Assembly: GCF_001927285.1 (NCBI RefSeq)
Contig: NZ_MSIG01000002.1
Location: 248,001-312,000, forward strand
Direction: 5' to 3'
Source of the DNA: Mongoliimonas terrestris
GTDB lineage: Bacteria > Pseudomonadota > Alphaproteobacteria > Rhizobiales > Pleomorphomonadaceae
DNA: 64,000 nt
Shown: positions 1-9,327 of the stretch, piece after piece
Numbering within the stretch: position 1 is the stretch's first letter
Layout: each line of letters begins with the position of its first letter
Translations under genes and position numbers: made by a program
The notes under the pieces: model-generated
Told to the model about the DNA's origin: nothing
Seen by the model: the letters and a program-made list of their open reading frames with translations, nothing else
The model's database searches: none

Positions 1-669
1 GGCGACGAGGCCGGCGAAGTGGGCCATGTCGACCATCAGGTAGGCGCCGACTTCATCGGCGATGGCGCGGAACTCGGCAAAGTCCCAGACGCGGCTGTAG
101 GCCGAGCCGCCGGCGATGATGATCTTCGGCTTGTGCTCGTGGGCGAGCGCACGGACCTGCTCCATGTCGATCCGGTGGTCCTGCGGGCGCACGCCGTAGG
201 CGACCGCGTGGAACCACTTGCCGGAGAGGTTCGGCTTGGCGCCGTGGGTCAGATGGCCGCCGGAGGCGAGATCGAGACCGAGGATGGTGTCGCCCGGCTT
301 GATGAGGGCGAGGAAGACCGCCTGGTTGGCCTGGCTGCCGGAATTCGGCTGCACGTTGGCGAACTTGCAGTCGAACAGCTTGCAGGCGCGCTCGATGGCG
401 AGGTTCTCGGCGATGTCCACGAACTGGCAGCCGCCGTAGTAGCGCTTGCCCGGATAACCCTCGGCGTACTTGTTGGTCAGCACCGAGCCCTGCGCCTCGA
501 GCACCGCGCGCGACACGATGTTCTCAGAAGCAATCAGTTCGATCTCGTGCTGCTGGCGACCAAGCTCCTTGGACACCGAGGCGAAGATCTCCGGATCGCT
601 GTCGGCAAGCGAACGGGAGAAGAAGCCGGAGGTGAAGCTCGTCGGATCAGCGTTGGTCGTGCTCGACAT
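1..669 (-). CDS. glyA: Serine hydroxymethyltransferase, N-terminal part (cut by window edge)
   Basis: PLP enzyme that converts serine and tetrahydrofolate to glycine and 5,10-methylene-tetrahydrofolate in the cytoplasm. Only the first 223 codons lie in the window; the family is usually about 420-435 residues, so roughly half is missing on the left. The GlyA signature [13 protein letters not shown] is at residues 68-80, ELIASEN at 44-50, and the cofactor-site segment [10 protein letters not shown] is at the very edge. The Schiff-base lysine (in TTTHK) would lie just outside. The ATG at 667-669 starts [10 protein letters not shown]. The identification is secure; the 3' end cannot be seen. Confidence 0.97.
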   Translation of the reverse strand, partial: MSSTTNADPTSFTSGFFSRSLADSDPEIFASVSKELGRQQHEIELIASENIVSRAVLEAQGSVLTNKYAEGYPGKRYYGGCQFVDIAENLAIERACKLFDCKFANVQPNSGSQANQAVFLALIKPGDTILGLDLASGGHLTHGAKPNLSGKWFHAVAYGVRPQDHRIDMEQVRALAHEHKPKIIIAGGSAYSRVWDFAEFRAIADEVGAYLMVDMAHFAGLVA

Positions 670-816
670 TTCTTGTTTCCGTTCGTCAGGGGGCCCGGCC
701 GGCTGCGCCTATCGTTCTTCTTCTCGGCGCGCAGCAACACTGGATGGTCTTGCTCGATATCACGCCGGCCACAGACGCCACAACAAGGGAGGCGACGCAC
801 CGGACGGCGCAAAACG

Positions 817-1074
817 TCACGCCAGACGACTACCACCCCCTCCGGACGGTGTCGTTTCAGGTTTTCTTGGCGCGCCTGAAGGGCTTCTTTCCCCCCCTTC
901 GAGGCGGGCGTTCAGCTTGCGGAGCGCCAGCTGCCGCAGATCGTGCTGCGCCGCTGTCGCCGGCCCCACCACCGACACCTCGAGCCCCGTCGCCTCGTCG
1001 ATGGCCGATACCTTCGCGTAGGCTCCCTGCTGTGTGATCTCGAACAGAACGCGCCGCGGCGGAGACTGGGACAT
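817..1074 (-). CDS. Small conserved protein, resembles DUF6898
   Basis: An 85-residue protein with a compact core (VLFEITQQGAYAKVSAIDEA, then TGLEVSVVGPA and a helix ending RKLNARLE) followed by a Ser/Gly/Pro-rich tail. From memory this core matches a short family of unknown function (DUF6898) common in Hyphomicrobiales; I cannot confirm it by search. The ATG at 1074 is preceded by GGAG at a good distance, so I prefer it to the in-frame TTG one codon upstream. It lies on the same strand as the L,D-transpeptidase but beyond that gene's terminator, so it is probably transcribed on its own. No function can be assigned. Confidence 0.65.
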   Translation of the reverse strand: MSQSPPRRVLFEITQQGAYAKVSAIDEATGLEVSVVGPATAAQHDLRQLALRKLNARLEGGERSPSGAPRKPETTPSGGGGSRLA

Positions 1075-1170
1075 CAAGAGCTCCAGAGGGGGGCGGGAAG
1101 GACCGGCGATGCGCCTTGATCATGAGGCCAGAACCGCCCGTCCGCCAAGGGGCCGCCGGTCCGGCGCACG

Positions 1171-1205
1171 AAAAAGCCCGCCGCGGCAGCTGCCGGGCGG
1201 GCTCA
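1171..1205 (-). terminator. Rho-independent terminator of the L,D-transpeptidase gene
   Basis: Read leftward, a GC-rich hairpin with arms AGCCCGCC and GGCGGGCT is followed by a run of five T residues. It begins about 25 bases after the stop codon of the L,D-transpeptidase gene, the right place for its terminator. Confidence 0.8.
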
Positions 1206-1230
1206 CTCGACCATCAGCAGGCAACCGGCC

Positions 1231-2460
1231 TTACTGGAAGGCGACGTTCAGGCCGTCGCGCTGGTAGATGTCGTCGCGGAACTGGACGATGCCGTCCGAG
1301 TTCGCCCAGGCCGTCACGTACTGGAAGTAGAGCGGCACCGGGTCGGTGACCGGGGCGTCGATGCGCTCGCCGGAGGTCATCGCCTGGGCGATGCGGTCCT
1401 GCGGCCACTCCGGCGTGTTCTTCAGGATCCAGTAGACGTACTCGCGCACGTTCTGGACGCGCACGCAGCCCGACGAATGGAAGCGGGCGTTCTCGCCGAA
1501 GAGGCCCTTCGACGGGGTGTCGTGCATGTAGACGCCTTCCGGCGACGGGAACTCGATCTTCACCGAGCCCATGGAGTTCAGATCGCCCGGATCCTGGCGG
1601 AACAGGTAGTCGGCCGCCTCTTCGGAGTTCCAGTTGATCGTCCGCCAGTCGAGCGGGTTGCCGCGCTGGTCATAGATGCGGATCTTCTGCCGGTCGAGAT
1701 AGCCGGAGTCCGTCTGCATCTTGGGGATCAGGTCCTTGATGATGATGCTGCGCGGCACCGTCCAGAACGGATTGAACTTGATCAGGTTGATCTTGGAATT
1801 GAGGAGCGGCGTCTGGCGGTCGATCTTGCCCACCACCGCCTGATGGCGGGAGTGCACGATGTCCGCTTCCACCGCCTCGATCTCCGCGCCCGGGATGTTG
1901 ACCATCACGTAGCGGTCGCCGAGAAAGCCCGACATGGAGCGCACGCGGACGAGGTTGGTCTCCAGCTGGCGGAGCCGATAGTCCACCGGGGTGTTCAGCT
2001 GTTTCAGCGTGGCGTTGGCGACGACGCCGTCGGACAGGAGCCCGTGGCGGAGCTGAAAGCGCCGCACGGCGCCGTCCACGAAGCTGTCGAACGAATCCGA
2101 CATGCCGCCCACGTCCATCAGGTCGCCGCTGATGGCGAGCCGCTGACGAAGCGCCCCGACCGCCGGGCTGCGCACGCCGATCTTCAGCACCTGGCCTTCA
2201 GGCACCAGGCCCCAGCCGCCCTGGGCGGCGATGTCCATGTAGCGCACGAGCGCCTGCTCGGTGTAGAGCGCCGTCTCGGCCGACAAGGTCGGCCGCGCGG
2301 AATGCACTTGCGCCTGCGACGGCGCCGAGGCGTCGAAGCCCTCGGTCCACTCGAGTTGGCTCGCCAGGATCGGCGTCATCGCCTGCGCCTGTGCCGCCAC
2401 GGCGCCGAGGGAAACGCCGGCGAAAACGCCCGCCTTCAACACCTCGCGCCGGCTCGCCAT
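1231..2460 (-). CDS. L,D-transpeptidase (YkuD family) with Tat-like signal and peptidoglycan-binding domain
   Basis: Periplasmic peptidoglycan cross-linking enzyme that would make 3-3 cross-links or attach proteins to murein. The N-terminus has a twin-arginine-like signal (SRREVLKAG then a hydrophobic stretch ending AQAQA). A PG_binding_1-like helical domain sits around residues 120-170, and the YkuD domain carries the catalytic HSSGCVRV at about 328-335 with its cysteine at about 332. At 409 residues it has the size of the YcbB-like class. I chose the ATG at 2460 because it puts the arginine pair near the N-terminus; a TTG at 2511 would add 17 residues. A regulator like LdtR, known to control an L,D-transpeptidase in Liberibacter, lies two genes away. 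Confidence 0.92.
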   Translation of the reverse strand: MASRREVLKAGVFAGVSLGAVAAQAQAMTPILASQLEWTEGFDASAPSQAQVHSARPTLSAETALYTEQALVRYMDIAAQGGWGLVPEGQVLKIGVRSPAVGALRQRLAISGDLMDVGGMSDSFDSFVDGAVRRFQLRHGLLSDGVVANATLKQLNTPVDYRLRQLETNLVRVRSMSGFLGDRYVMVNIPGAEIEAVEADIVHSRHQAVVGKIDRQTPLLNSKINLIKFNPFWTVPRSIIIKDLIPKMQTDSGYLDRQKIRIYDQRGNPLDWRTINWNSEEAADYLFRQDPGDLNSMGSVKIEFPSPEGVYMHDTPSKGLFGENARFHSSGCVRVQNVREYVYWILKNTPEWPQDRIAQAMTSGERIDAPVTDPVPLYFQYVTAWANSDGIVQFRDDIYQRDGLNVAFQ

Positions 2461-2511
2461 CGCCGGCTTGTCTGATCCGCCCTGGGCCCGACCACGTACT
2501 GTCACTGTCAA

Positions 2512-2717
2512 GGTGCTCCCGCGATACCCGCCCCTCCGATGGCCCGGACAGTCCGGGTCCGCGGGCGGACGGTCTGACGATGTTCCGGCTCGGCCGGCCT
2601 ACCCCATGAGGGCGTTTGCGACGCTCGGCGATCCCTCCGCAAGGGACGCGCGCCGTAACGGGTGAGACGGTCTCGCCGTAGCCGGTGTCCCATTCTGGTG
2701 GCGAAGTGGACACGAAA
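2512..2717. other. Divergent promoter region
   Basis: Non-coding stretch between the leftward L,D-transpeptidase and the rightward DUF1295 gene; it must hold both promoters. An in-frame TTG (2511) and GTG (2685) could extend the two genes slightly into it. I cannot pick out a convincing -35/-10 pair or an operator. Confidence 0.4.
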
Positions 2718-3563
2718 ATGGCTAACGAAATGATACCGTTCACCGGTCTCGGCTGGCATCAGGGCGCTGTCCTCACGACGACGTTCCTGGCGGTGATCAC
2801 ACTCTTTTCCTTGGTATGGGCACTTCATGTCAAAAAAAGGGACGCCGGCATCGTCGACTTCTTCTGGGGCGTCGGCTTCGCCCTGATCGCCTGGCTGACG
2901 ATCGCGCTCCGCGGCGAGGCCTCGGTCGCCGGCCTGGTGCTCGCCGGCCTCGTCACGCTCTGGGCCGCGCGCCTGACCGCCCACATGATCTGGCGCCACC
3001 GTCACATGACCGGCGAGGACGCGCGCTACGCCGCCATGCGGGCGAACGGCGGCCCGGACTGGTGGTGGCGGTCGCTCTTCACCCTCTTCTGGCTCCAGGC
3101 GTCGATCCAGTGGGTGCTGGCCGCGCCCGTCCACGCCGGTCTCCTCGGCGACGCCGTCGCCATCAATCTGCCGCTGATCACCCTCGGCGTCGGGCTGTTC
3201 GCTGCCGGCTTCCTGATCGAGGCGGTGGCGGATCGCCAGCTCTGGCTCTTCAAGGCGAACCCTGCGAACCGCGGACGGCTGATGACCGAGGGGCTGTTCC
3301 GCTGGTCGCGGCACCCGAACTACTTCGGCGAGACCGTGCTCTGGTGGGGCCTCGGCCTCGTCGCCGTCGCGGCGTCCGGTGCCTGGTGGGCGTTGATCGG
3401 CCCGGGCCTCATCACCATCCTGCTTCTGAAGGTGTCCGGCGTCAGCCTTCTCGACGCGCATCTGGCGGCGACCAAGCCCGGCTATGCCGAGTGGGCCGCC
3501 CGCACGCCGGCCTTCGTGCCCCGTTGGCCGGGTCGGCGGCAGATGGAGATGGGCAAGGTCTGA
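2718..3563 (+). CDS. DUF1295 membrane protein (steroid 5-alpha-reductase-like)
   Basis: Integral membrane protein of 281 residues with about six to seven hydrophobic helices. It carries the family signature RHPNYFGE at about 198-205, preceded by GLFRWS, and ends with the typical LLDAHLAATKPGYAEWAART segment. DUF1295 proteins share the fold of steroid 5-alpha-reductases and isoprenylcysteine methyltransferases; the substrate of this bacterial group is not known. An ATG at 2718 (MANEM) and a GTG at 2685 are both possible starts; neither has a strong Shine-Dalgarno, and I chose the ATG. It stands alone between two genes connected with cell-wall control, which may be coincidence. Confidence 0.85.
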   Translation: MANEMIPFTGLGWHQGAVLTTTFLAVITLFSLVWALHVKKRDAGIVDFFWGVGFALIAWLTIALRGEASVAGLVLAGLVTLWAARLTAHMIWRHRHMTGEDARYAAMRANGGPDWWWRSLFTLFWLQASIQWVLAAPVHAGLLGDAVAINLPLITLGVGLFAAGFLIEAVADRQLWLFKANPANRGRLMTEGLFRWSRHPNYFGETVLWWGLGLVAVAASGAWWALIGPGLITILLLKVSGVSLLDAHLAATKPGYAEWAARTPAFVPRWPGRRQMEMGKV

Positions 3564-3708
3564 TCGGGCCGTTCGCCGCCCATCGACGCGCCACGAGGAC
3601 GACGCGCCACAACGACCGAAGGGCGGCGCGGGTCGCCCCGCCGCTCCGCCCCTTTGGGTCATCCTGTCCGTCCGCGCGCGCCGAACATCGGCCCGGCGCG
3701 CCTGTCCT

Positions 3709-4227
3709 TCAAAGCCGGTAGAGGATCTGGTCCGTCCAGAACCGCTCCAGCCGCTGCAGCGACTTGTTCAGCGTGCGGAAGTCGTCCTTGTTGATGCCGC
3801 CGACCGTCTCGATCGAGTTGATGTGACGGGCGTAGAGCTTGGAGACGATGTCGGCCACCTCCTGGCCCTTCTCGGTCAGGCGGACGCGCACCGACCGACG
3901 GTCCATCCGCGAGCGCTGGTGGTGGATGTAGCCCATCTCCACCAGCTTCTTCAGATTGTAGGACACGTTGGAGCCGAGATAGTAGCCGCGGGTGCGCAGC
4001 TCGCCCGCGGTCAGTTCGCTGTCGCCGATGTTGAACAGCAGAAGGGCCTGGACGGCGTTGACGTCGGTACGGCCGGCGCGGTCGAACTCGTCCTTGATCA
4101 CGTCGAGCAGCCGGCGGTGCAGCCGCTCGACCAGCCGCAGCGCCTCCAGATAGAGCGGCTGGAGGTCCAGCTCTTCTTCCGTCGGCGAGTAGACATCGTA
4201 TGCGCGCTTGGCGTTGGCCATAGTCAT
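3709..4227 (-). CDS. ldtR: MarR-family regulator, LdtR-like
   Basis: Cytoplasmic winged-helix DNA-binding protein of 172 residues. It shows the MarR pattern: a dimerisation helix (LYLEALRLVERLHRRLLDVI), recognition helix region (GSNVSYNLKKLVEMGYI) and wing (DRRSVRVRLTEKG). The whole sequence, including the start ANAKRAYDVYSPTEEELDLQ, closely resembles LdtR as I know it, the activator of an L,D-transpeptidase gene in Liberibacter asiaticus and relatives. An L,D-transpeptidase gene lies only two genes away here, which supports the name. The ATG at 4227 is preceded by GAGG; a second ATG lies two codons later. The call as MarR is certain, the LdtR identity likely. Confidence 0.85.
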   Translation of the reverse strand: MTMANAKRAYDVYSPTEEELDLQPLYLEALRLVERLHRRLLDVIKDEFDRAGRTDVNAVQALLLFNIGDSELTAGELRTRGYYLGSNVSYNLKKLVEMGYIHHQRSRMDRRSVRVRLTEKGQEVADIVSKLYARHINSIETVGGINKDDFRTLNKSLQRLERFWTDQILYRL

Positions 4228-4460
4228 TATGCCTCGCTGTCGAAATCTGTTTCTTGACGTGGATCTCCGCCCACATTGCAAACAAACATGACCGACAGCT
4301 TTGAAAATCGGCTTAAATGGCAGGATGAAAATTCTTTTAAAAGCCGTACATCCAGTGATACACCGGGAAACCGCCGTGCTTAACCTCAACAGATCGTCAA
4401 CAGCACCGGCAAAAACACCGCTTGGCGGGTTGTATTGGCACCGGTGTTACATCAGTGATC
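4228..4460 (-). promoter_or_regulatory. AT-rich upstream region of the LdtR-like gene
   Basis: About 230 bases, clearly richer in A and T than the neighbouring genes, between the stop of the DUF6163-like gene and the start of the LdtR-like gene. It contains the promoter of the regulator and probably an autoregulatory site. The GGTGTT/AACACC inverted elements around 4412-4447 may instead form the end hairpin of the upstream gene. No exact operator can be assigned. Confidence 0.35.
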
Positions 4461-4877
4461 CTAAACATCCGGTTTCAGACGCTCGTAAAGCGCCGTAAGC
4501 GCCGCGTAGATGAAGACGGTCGCGGCGTGAAAGCCGACGAGGGTGAGGTCCAGGCCGAAGGTGTCGCGGAACACCGTGTGGAGGACCACCTCGGTGAGGG
4601 CCGAGATCAGCCACACGACGGTCCCCCAGGAGGCGAGCAGCCAGAGCCCGACGGCGGCGACGAGGTCGAACACGCTGAAGAAGACCGTCGCCACCATCAC
4701 CTGCCCGGGCAGGCCGAGGAAATCGCCCCCGGGCGCCAGCGGTCCGAGGATCACGCCCCAGCGTTGCAGCCCCGACAGGATGAAGATGGCCGACAGGGCC
4801 CGCACGTAGATCACCAGGAGAAGGCGCGCATCGAAACCGGACCCGCGTGGCAAGGCATCTTCGGTCCTCGGATCCAT
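4461..4877 (-). CDS. Four-helix membrane protein, resembles DUF6163
   Basis: A 138-residue protein with four hydrophobic segments: LLLVIYVRALSAIFIL, VMVATVFFSVFDLVAAV, TVVWLISALTEVVL and LVGFHAATVFIYAALTAL. In Hyphomicrobiales a family of this size, DUF6163, typically lies beside hemB and the LdtR regulator, and that is the context here; the family name is from memory. The ATG at 4877 (MDPRTEDALP) follows GGAGAG at a proper distance; upstream in-frame sequence looks non-coding. It is divergent from hemB, with about 215 bases between them. No function is known. Confidence 0.75.
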   Translation of the reverse strand: MDPRTEDALPRGSGFDARLLLVIYVRALSAIFILSGLQRWGVILGPLAPGGDFLGLPGQVMVATVFFSVFDLVAAVGLWLLASWGTVVWLISALTEVVLHTVFRDTFGLDLTLVGFHAATVFIYAALTALYERLKPDV

Positions 4878-4987
4878 CGGCACTCTCCATGAAGCGGCGA
4901 CATGCCACCCCCGATCGGGTCCTTTATGCCCGGCCACGGGTCGAGATCCAACCCGCGCGGTGGAGACGAGGGCATTTGCCGTGCTAA

Positions 4988-6133
<1,146 letters not shown>

Positions 6134-6135
6134 TC

Positions 6136-7551
6136 TTGCGGCGGCTGGCGACGTGGTTTGTCCGCCTTCTGGCGGGCCTCATCCTGGCGCTCGCCCTCAC
6201 CGGCTGCGACGGACTGGACGACGGTCAGGCCCGCCTCTGCGTCGCCGTGGTGCCGGCGCTGGAGCCGACCGGCGCCCTCGTCATCCGGTCGGTCACCGCC
6301 GATCCATCCGCGCCCCATGCGGTGCGGGTGGACTACACCATCGCGGATCCGGCGTCGGACCGGTCGTTGCGTGTCGGCACGGTCCGCTGCGCCTTCGGCG
6401 GCGGTCTGTTCGACACGGACCGGCAACCCCCCGTCGCCGTGGAGCATGACGGGGCGCTCCTCTCCGGCGCCCGGCTGCTCGTCCTCCGGCGGTTCTGGCT
6501 CGGTGACCGGGAGGCCATGGCGGAAGGCGCTGCTCGGCTCGACATCCGGGCGATCGAGCGACCGCTGCTGCCGGTGCCGGTGACGGCCGAAACCGGCCTT
6601 GCCCTGCAGCAGGCCCTGAACGCCCTCCCTCGCGCCGCCGTCTACGCGGTGCTGGCGGCGGCCTTCGCGCTCGTGCACGGGCTCCTCAACCGGATCAACC
6701 TTGCCTTCGGCTGCATCGCCGTCGCCGGCGCGTTCGCGGCGGTCGGGGTGGTGACGGTCTATGACAGGGCCTGGACCATCACCGATCCGATGGTGGCCCT
6801 GGTGGCCCTCGCGGCCGTGGTTCTGGTGGCGGGCGCCCAGGGCGCCCTCCTCGGCACGGTGATCGGCACGGCCGTGTTCCGCCCGCTCCGCCACGCCGGC
6901 CCGCGCGCCTTCCTCATCGCGACCGTCGGCCTTGCGCTTGCCTTGAGCGAAGCGGTGCGGCTGGTGGCCGGCACCGGCGAGCGATGGATCCAGCCCATGC
7001 TGGCGACACCCATCCTGATCGCGTCGGGCGGCTACCGGGCGACGCTCACGGTGTTCCAGGTGCTGGAGGTGCTGTTCGCCGGCGTGCTGCTGGTCGCGCT
7101 CGTTGCCCTCATGACCCGCTCCCGGTTCGGCCGGGACTGGCGCGCGGCAGCGGACGATCCGCTGATGGCCCGCCTGCTCGGGTCCGACGTGGAGCGCACG
7201 GCGACGATCGCCTTTGCGCTGTCGGCGCTCCTTGCCGGCATTGCCGGGGCGGCGGACGCGCTTCACTACGGCCACGCCAGTGCGGGCGCCTGGCTGACGC
7301 TGACCCTGAAGACCCTGATGGCCGCACTCCTCGGCGGGATCGGATCGGTCCGGGGCGCCATCGCCGGCGGCCTGCTGCTCGGCGTGGCGGAAGTCGCCTG
7401 GGCGGCGACGATGCCGCTCGACCAGCGGGACATTGCCGTCATGGGCGGGCTCGTGCTTCTGCTGGTGTTCCGGCCGGACGGCCTTTTCGGCGTCGGCCGG
7501 GCGGCGGGCGACAGCGGCGACGCCCGCTGGCGGTCCATGGGAAGCAGCTGA
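6136..7551 (+). CDS. LivH-like ABC permease with an N-terminal signal/lipobox extension
   Basis: Membrane protein of 471 residues in two parts. Residues from about 155 on form a permease of the branched-chain amino acid (LivH/LivM) type: hydrophobic helices, the NRINLAFG-like segment near the start, and the typical GGIGSVRGAIAGGLLLGV and FRPDGLFG near the end. The first 150 residues are unusual: a signal peptide with a lipobox-like LTGC around residue 25, then a soluble beta-rich segment that would lie in the periplasm. No ATPase or binding-protein gene is adjacent. The start is probably the TTG at 6136, three bases after hemB; no ATG fits. Substrate unknown. Confidence 0.75.
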   Translation: MRRLATWFVRLLAGLILALALTGCDGLDDGQARLCVAVVPALEPTGALVIRSVTADPSAPHAVRVDYTIADPASDRSLRVGTVRCAFGGGLFDTDRQPPVAVEHDGALLSGARLLVLRRFWLGDREAMAEGAARLDIRAIERPLLPVPVTAETGLALQQALNALPRAAVYAVLAAAFALVHGLLNRINLAFGCIAVAGAFAAVGVVTVYDRAWTITDPMVALVALAAVVLVAGAQGALLGTVIGTAVFRPLRHAGPRAFLIATVGLALALSEAVRLVAGTGERWIQPMLATPILIASGGYRATLTVFQVLEVLFAGVLLVALVALMTRSRFGRDWRAAADDPLMARLLGSDVERTATIAFALSALLAGIAGAADALHYGHASAGAWLTLTLKTLMAALLGGIGSVRGAIAGGLLLGVAEVAWAATMPLDQRDIAVMGGLVLLLVFRPDGLFGVGRAAGDSGDARWRSMGSS

Positions 7552-7569
7552 CGCCGGAGGTTCAGCCGG

Positions 7570-8628
7570 TCAGAACACCGCGATGCGCTGCAGGAACGCC
7601 ACCTGGTCGCCCTTGTCGTGGTAGTAGTTCTTGACCTTGCGGCGCAGCTGCAGCACCGGCCCGGAGGGCACGGTGGACCACGGCTTGTTCCCCGACAGGA
7701 AGACCTCGCGGAACCGCGGCATCACGTGCCGGGTCTCGAAGTCGCGCAAGGGCCCGCCGACGCGGGCGCAGTCTTCCTTGCGCAGCTGCTCGAGCTTGCG
7801 CAGGAGGTCCTGGCCGTCCCGGTAGACCAGGCTGCGGTCCGACTGGAGACGGATGTGGTTGCGGTCGCGACCGCCGGCCCAGCAGAGGAAGGGCCGGTTC
7901 AGATAGGCGAACTCGGCGATGGAGAGGCCGAAGGTTTCGCCGATGCTGCGCGCGTGCAGCATGATATCGCAGGTCGCGATGGTGCGGGCCTTGGCTTCCG
8001 GATCCACGATGGCCGGCCGATAGAGAACCCGCGGATGGTTGCAGAAGGGCTCCGTGTTCACGAACACGAACCAGATGTCCGGCCGCAGGTCCACCGCCTG
8101 GCGGACCGCCTCGCGCGCGAACTCGATGTCGAACTGCCGGTAGCCGCCGTAGCGGCCGACCACCAGCGCGTCCTCGGGGATGCCCCACTCCGCCCGGTAG
8201 TCGCCGTCCGGTTCGGGCAGTTCCACGATATGCGGCACGAACGGCCGCCGCCCGCCCGACACGTGGTCGCTCAGCCACTCGGACACGTAGGCGTAGACGT
8301 CGCCGTGCGGCTGGTCGAAGTCGAACGCGCAGTGCACCATGTTGCTGATGCCCGGCACCACGTGTAGGTCGGTGTAGTTGAACTTCAGCTTGTAATAGAT
8401 GTCGCACTTCAGATCGCGGACGAGGTGACGGATCTCGTCGCGCGTATCGTACTCGACGACTTCGAACTTGGAGTCGAAGCGCTTGCGGGCGGCGGCGACA
8501 TGATCGCCGTTCCGATCGCAAAGAATGACCGGCTCGACACCGATGAGTGCGCAGCCCGCCGCATAGTCGAAGTTGGCGACGGTCGTTCCCCGTTCGGTGA
8601 AGACCTCTGCGTCGAATGCGAGCCTCAT
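7570..8628 (-). CDS. Glycosyltransferase, family-4-like (GT-B)
   Basis: Cytoplasmic or membrane-associated transferase of 352 residues. The C-terminal half has the nucleotide-sugar-binding pattern of GT4 enzymes: VVGRYGGYRQFDIEFA (start of the second Rossmann domain), DIMLHARSIGETFGLSIAEF with the conserved E-x7-E type motif, then NRPFLCWAGG. The N-terminus (FDYAAGCALIGVEPVILCDRN) looks like the acceptor domain. The ATG at 8628 follows GAGG. It is divergent from the GT2 gene at 9328, across a long AT-richer gap; together they suggest a role in polysaccharide or glycan decoration, but no sugar or acceptor can be named. Confidence 0.82.
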   Translation of the reverse strand: MRLAFDAEVFTERGTTVANFDYAAGCALIGVEPVILCDRNGDHVAAARKRFDSKFEVVEYDTRDEIRHLVRDLKCDIYYKLKFNYTDLHVVPGISNMVHCAFDFDQPHGDVYAYVSEWLSDHVSGGRRPFVPHIVELPEPDGDYRAEWGIPEDALVVGRYGGYRQFDIEFAREAVRQAVDLRPDIWFVFVNTEPFCNHPRVLYRPAIVDPEAKARTIATCDIMLHARSIGETFGLSIAEFAYLNRPFLCWAGGRDRNHIRLQSDRSLVYRDGQDLLRKLEQLRKEDCARVGGPLRDFETRHVMPRFREVFLSGNKPWSTVPSGPVLQLRRKVKNYYHDKGDQVAFLQRIAVF

Positions 8629-9327
8629 GTGCCTCTACTCCGCACCGTCGTCCGGAACGCCACGCCTTGAAATGGGTGCGCCATCGTCCTGGACCAAGGT
8701 CGCCCCGCAGACCGCGCCTGCCGGTCGACCGCCAAATTCCTGATCGAAACCGCAAGGCCCCCGGTGGGCGGTGATCCGCATCGACAGCCTTTTGCCGGAG
8801 AGCCGCCCTTGCTGCGTCGAAGCGAACGAGCCTTGCCTCATATGAAAAGCTGATTGAAACGCGGATACAACATTAATCCTCCGTTAAGGTATTCGAACTG
8901 GTGCCAAGGCGGAACTGCATGCAGCATATCCCGGCTCGGATTGCCCGCCTGCTGTGCCTTCGAATCCACATCCGCTGCGGCAAAAACCTATCCGACCGGG
9001 TGTAAAATCATCGATGCCCGACACCTTGCGCCCTCAAGTCAACACGGACCACGACCACCCGAGGATTTTGCGGTCACAGAGTTAACGGCATGCAGAGCTT
9101 GGCCCCTTGCTCTGCAAAAACCGCTTCACAGCCTGCCACTTCGGGATGGAGACATGCGAATGACGCGTTCGCAGCTGAACTTGAGATCGACGATTTGATT
9201 AAAATTCGTCTCTACTGGCCTGCCTCATTCACAATGAGTATTGCAATCCGTGAATTCCTGATGTTACGGTTTCTTCAAATATTGCCATACATTGTGACTG
9301 CCTTTCTGGGGTCGAGGTCTGTTCAGT
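8629..9327. other. Long non-coding region between two glycosyltransferases
   Basis: About 700 bases, noticeably lower in GC than the flanking genes, particularly after 8850. It must contain the promoters of both divergent glycosyltransferases. The short open frames inside (for example 8854-9198) have no coding character: odd amino-acid composition, no start signal, no family resemblance. I see no RNA gene, repeat or strong hairpin. Confidence 0.5.

Noticed and set aside
8854..9198. Open frame of 114 codons between the glycosyltransferases
   Set aside because: Random-looking composition, no Shine-Dalgarno, no family resemblance.
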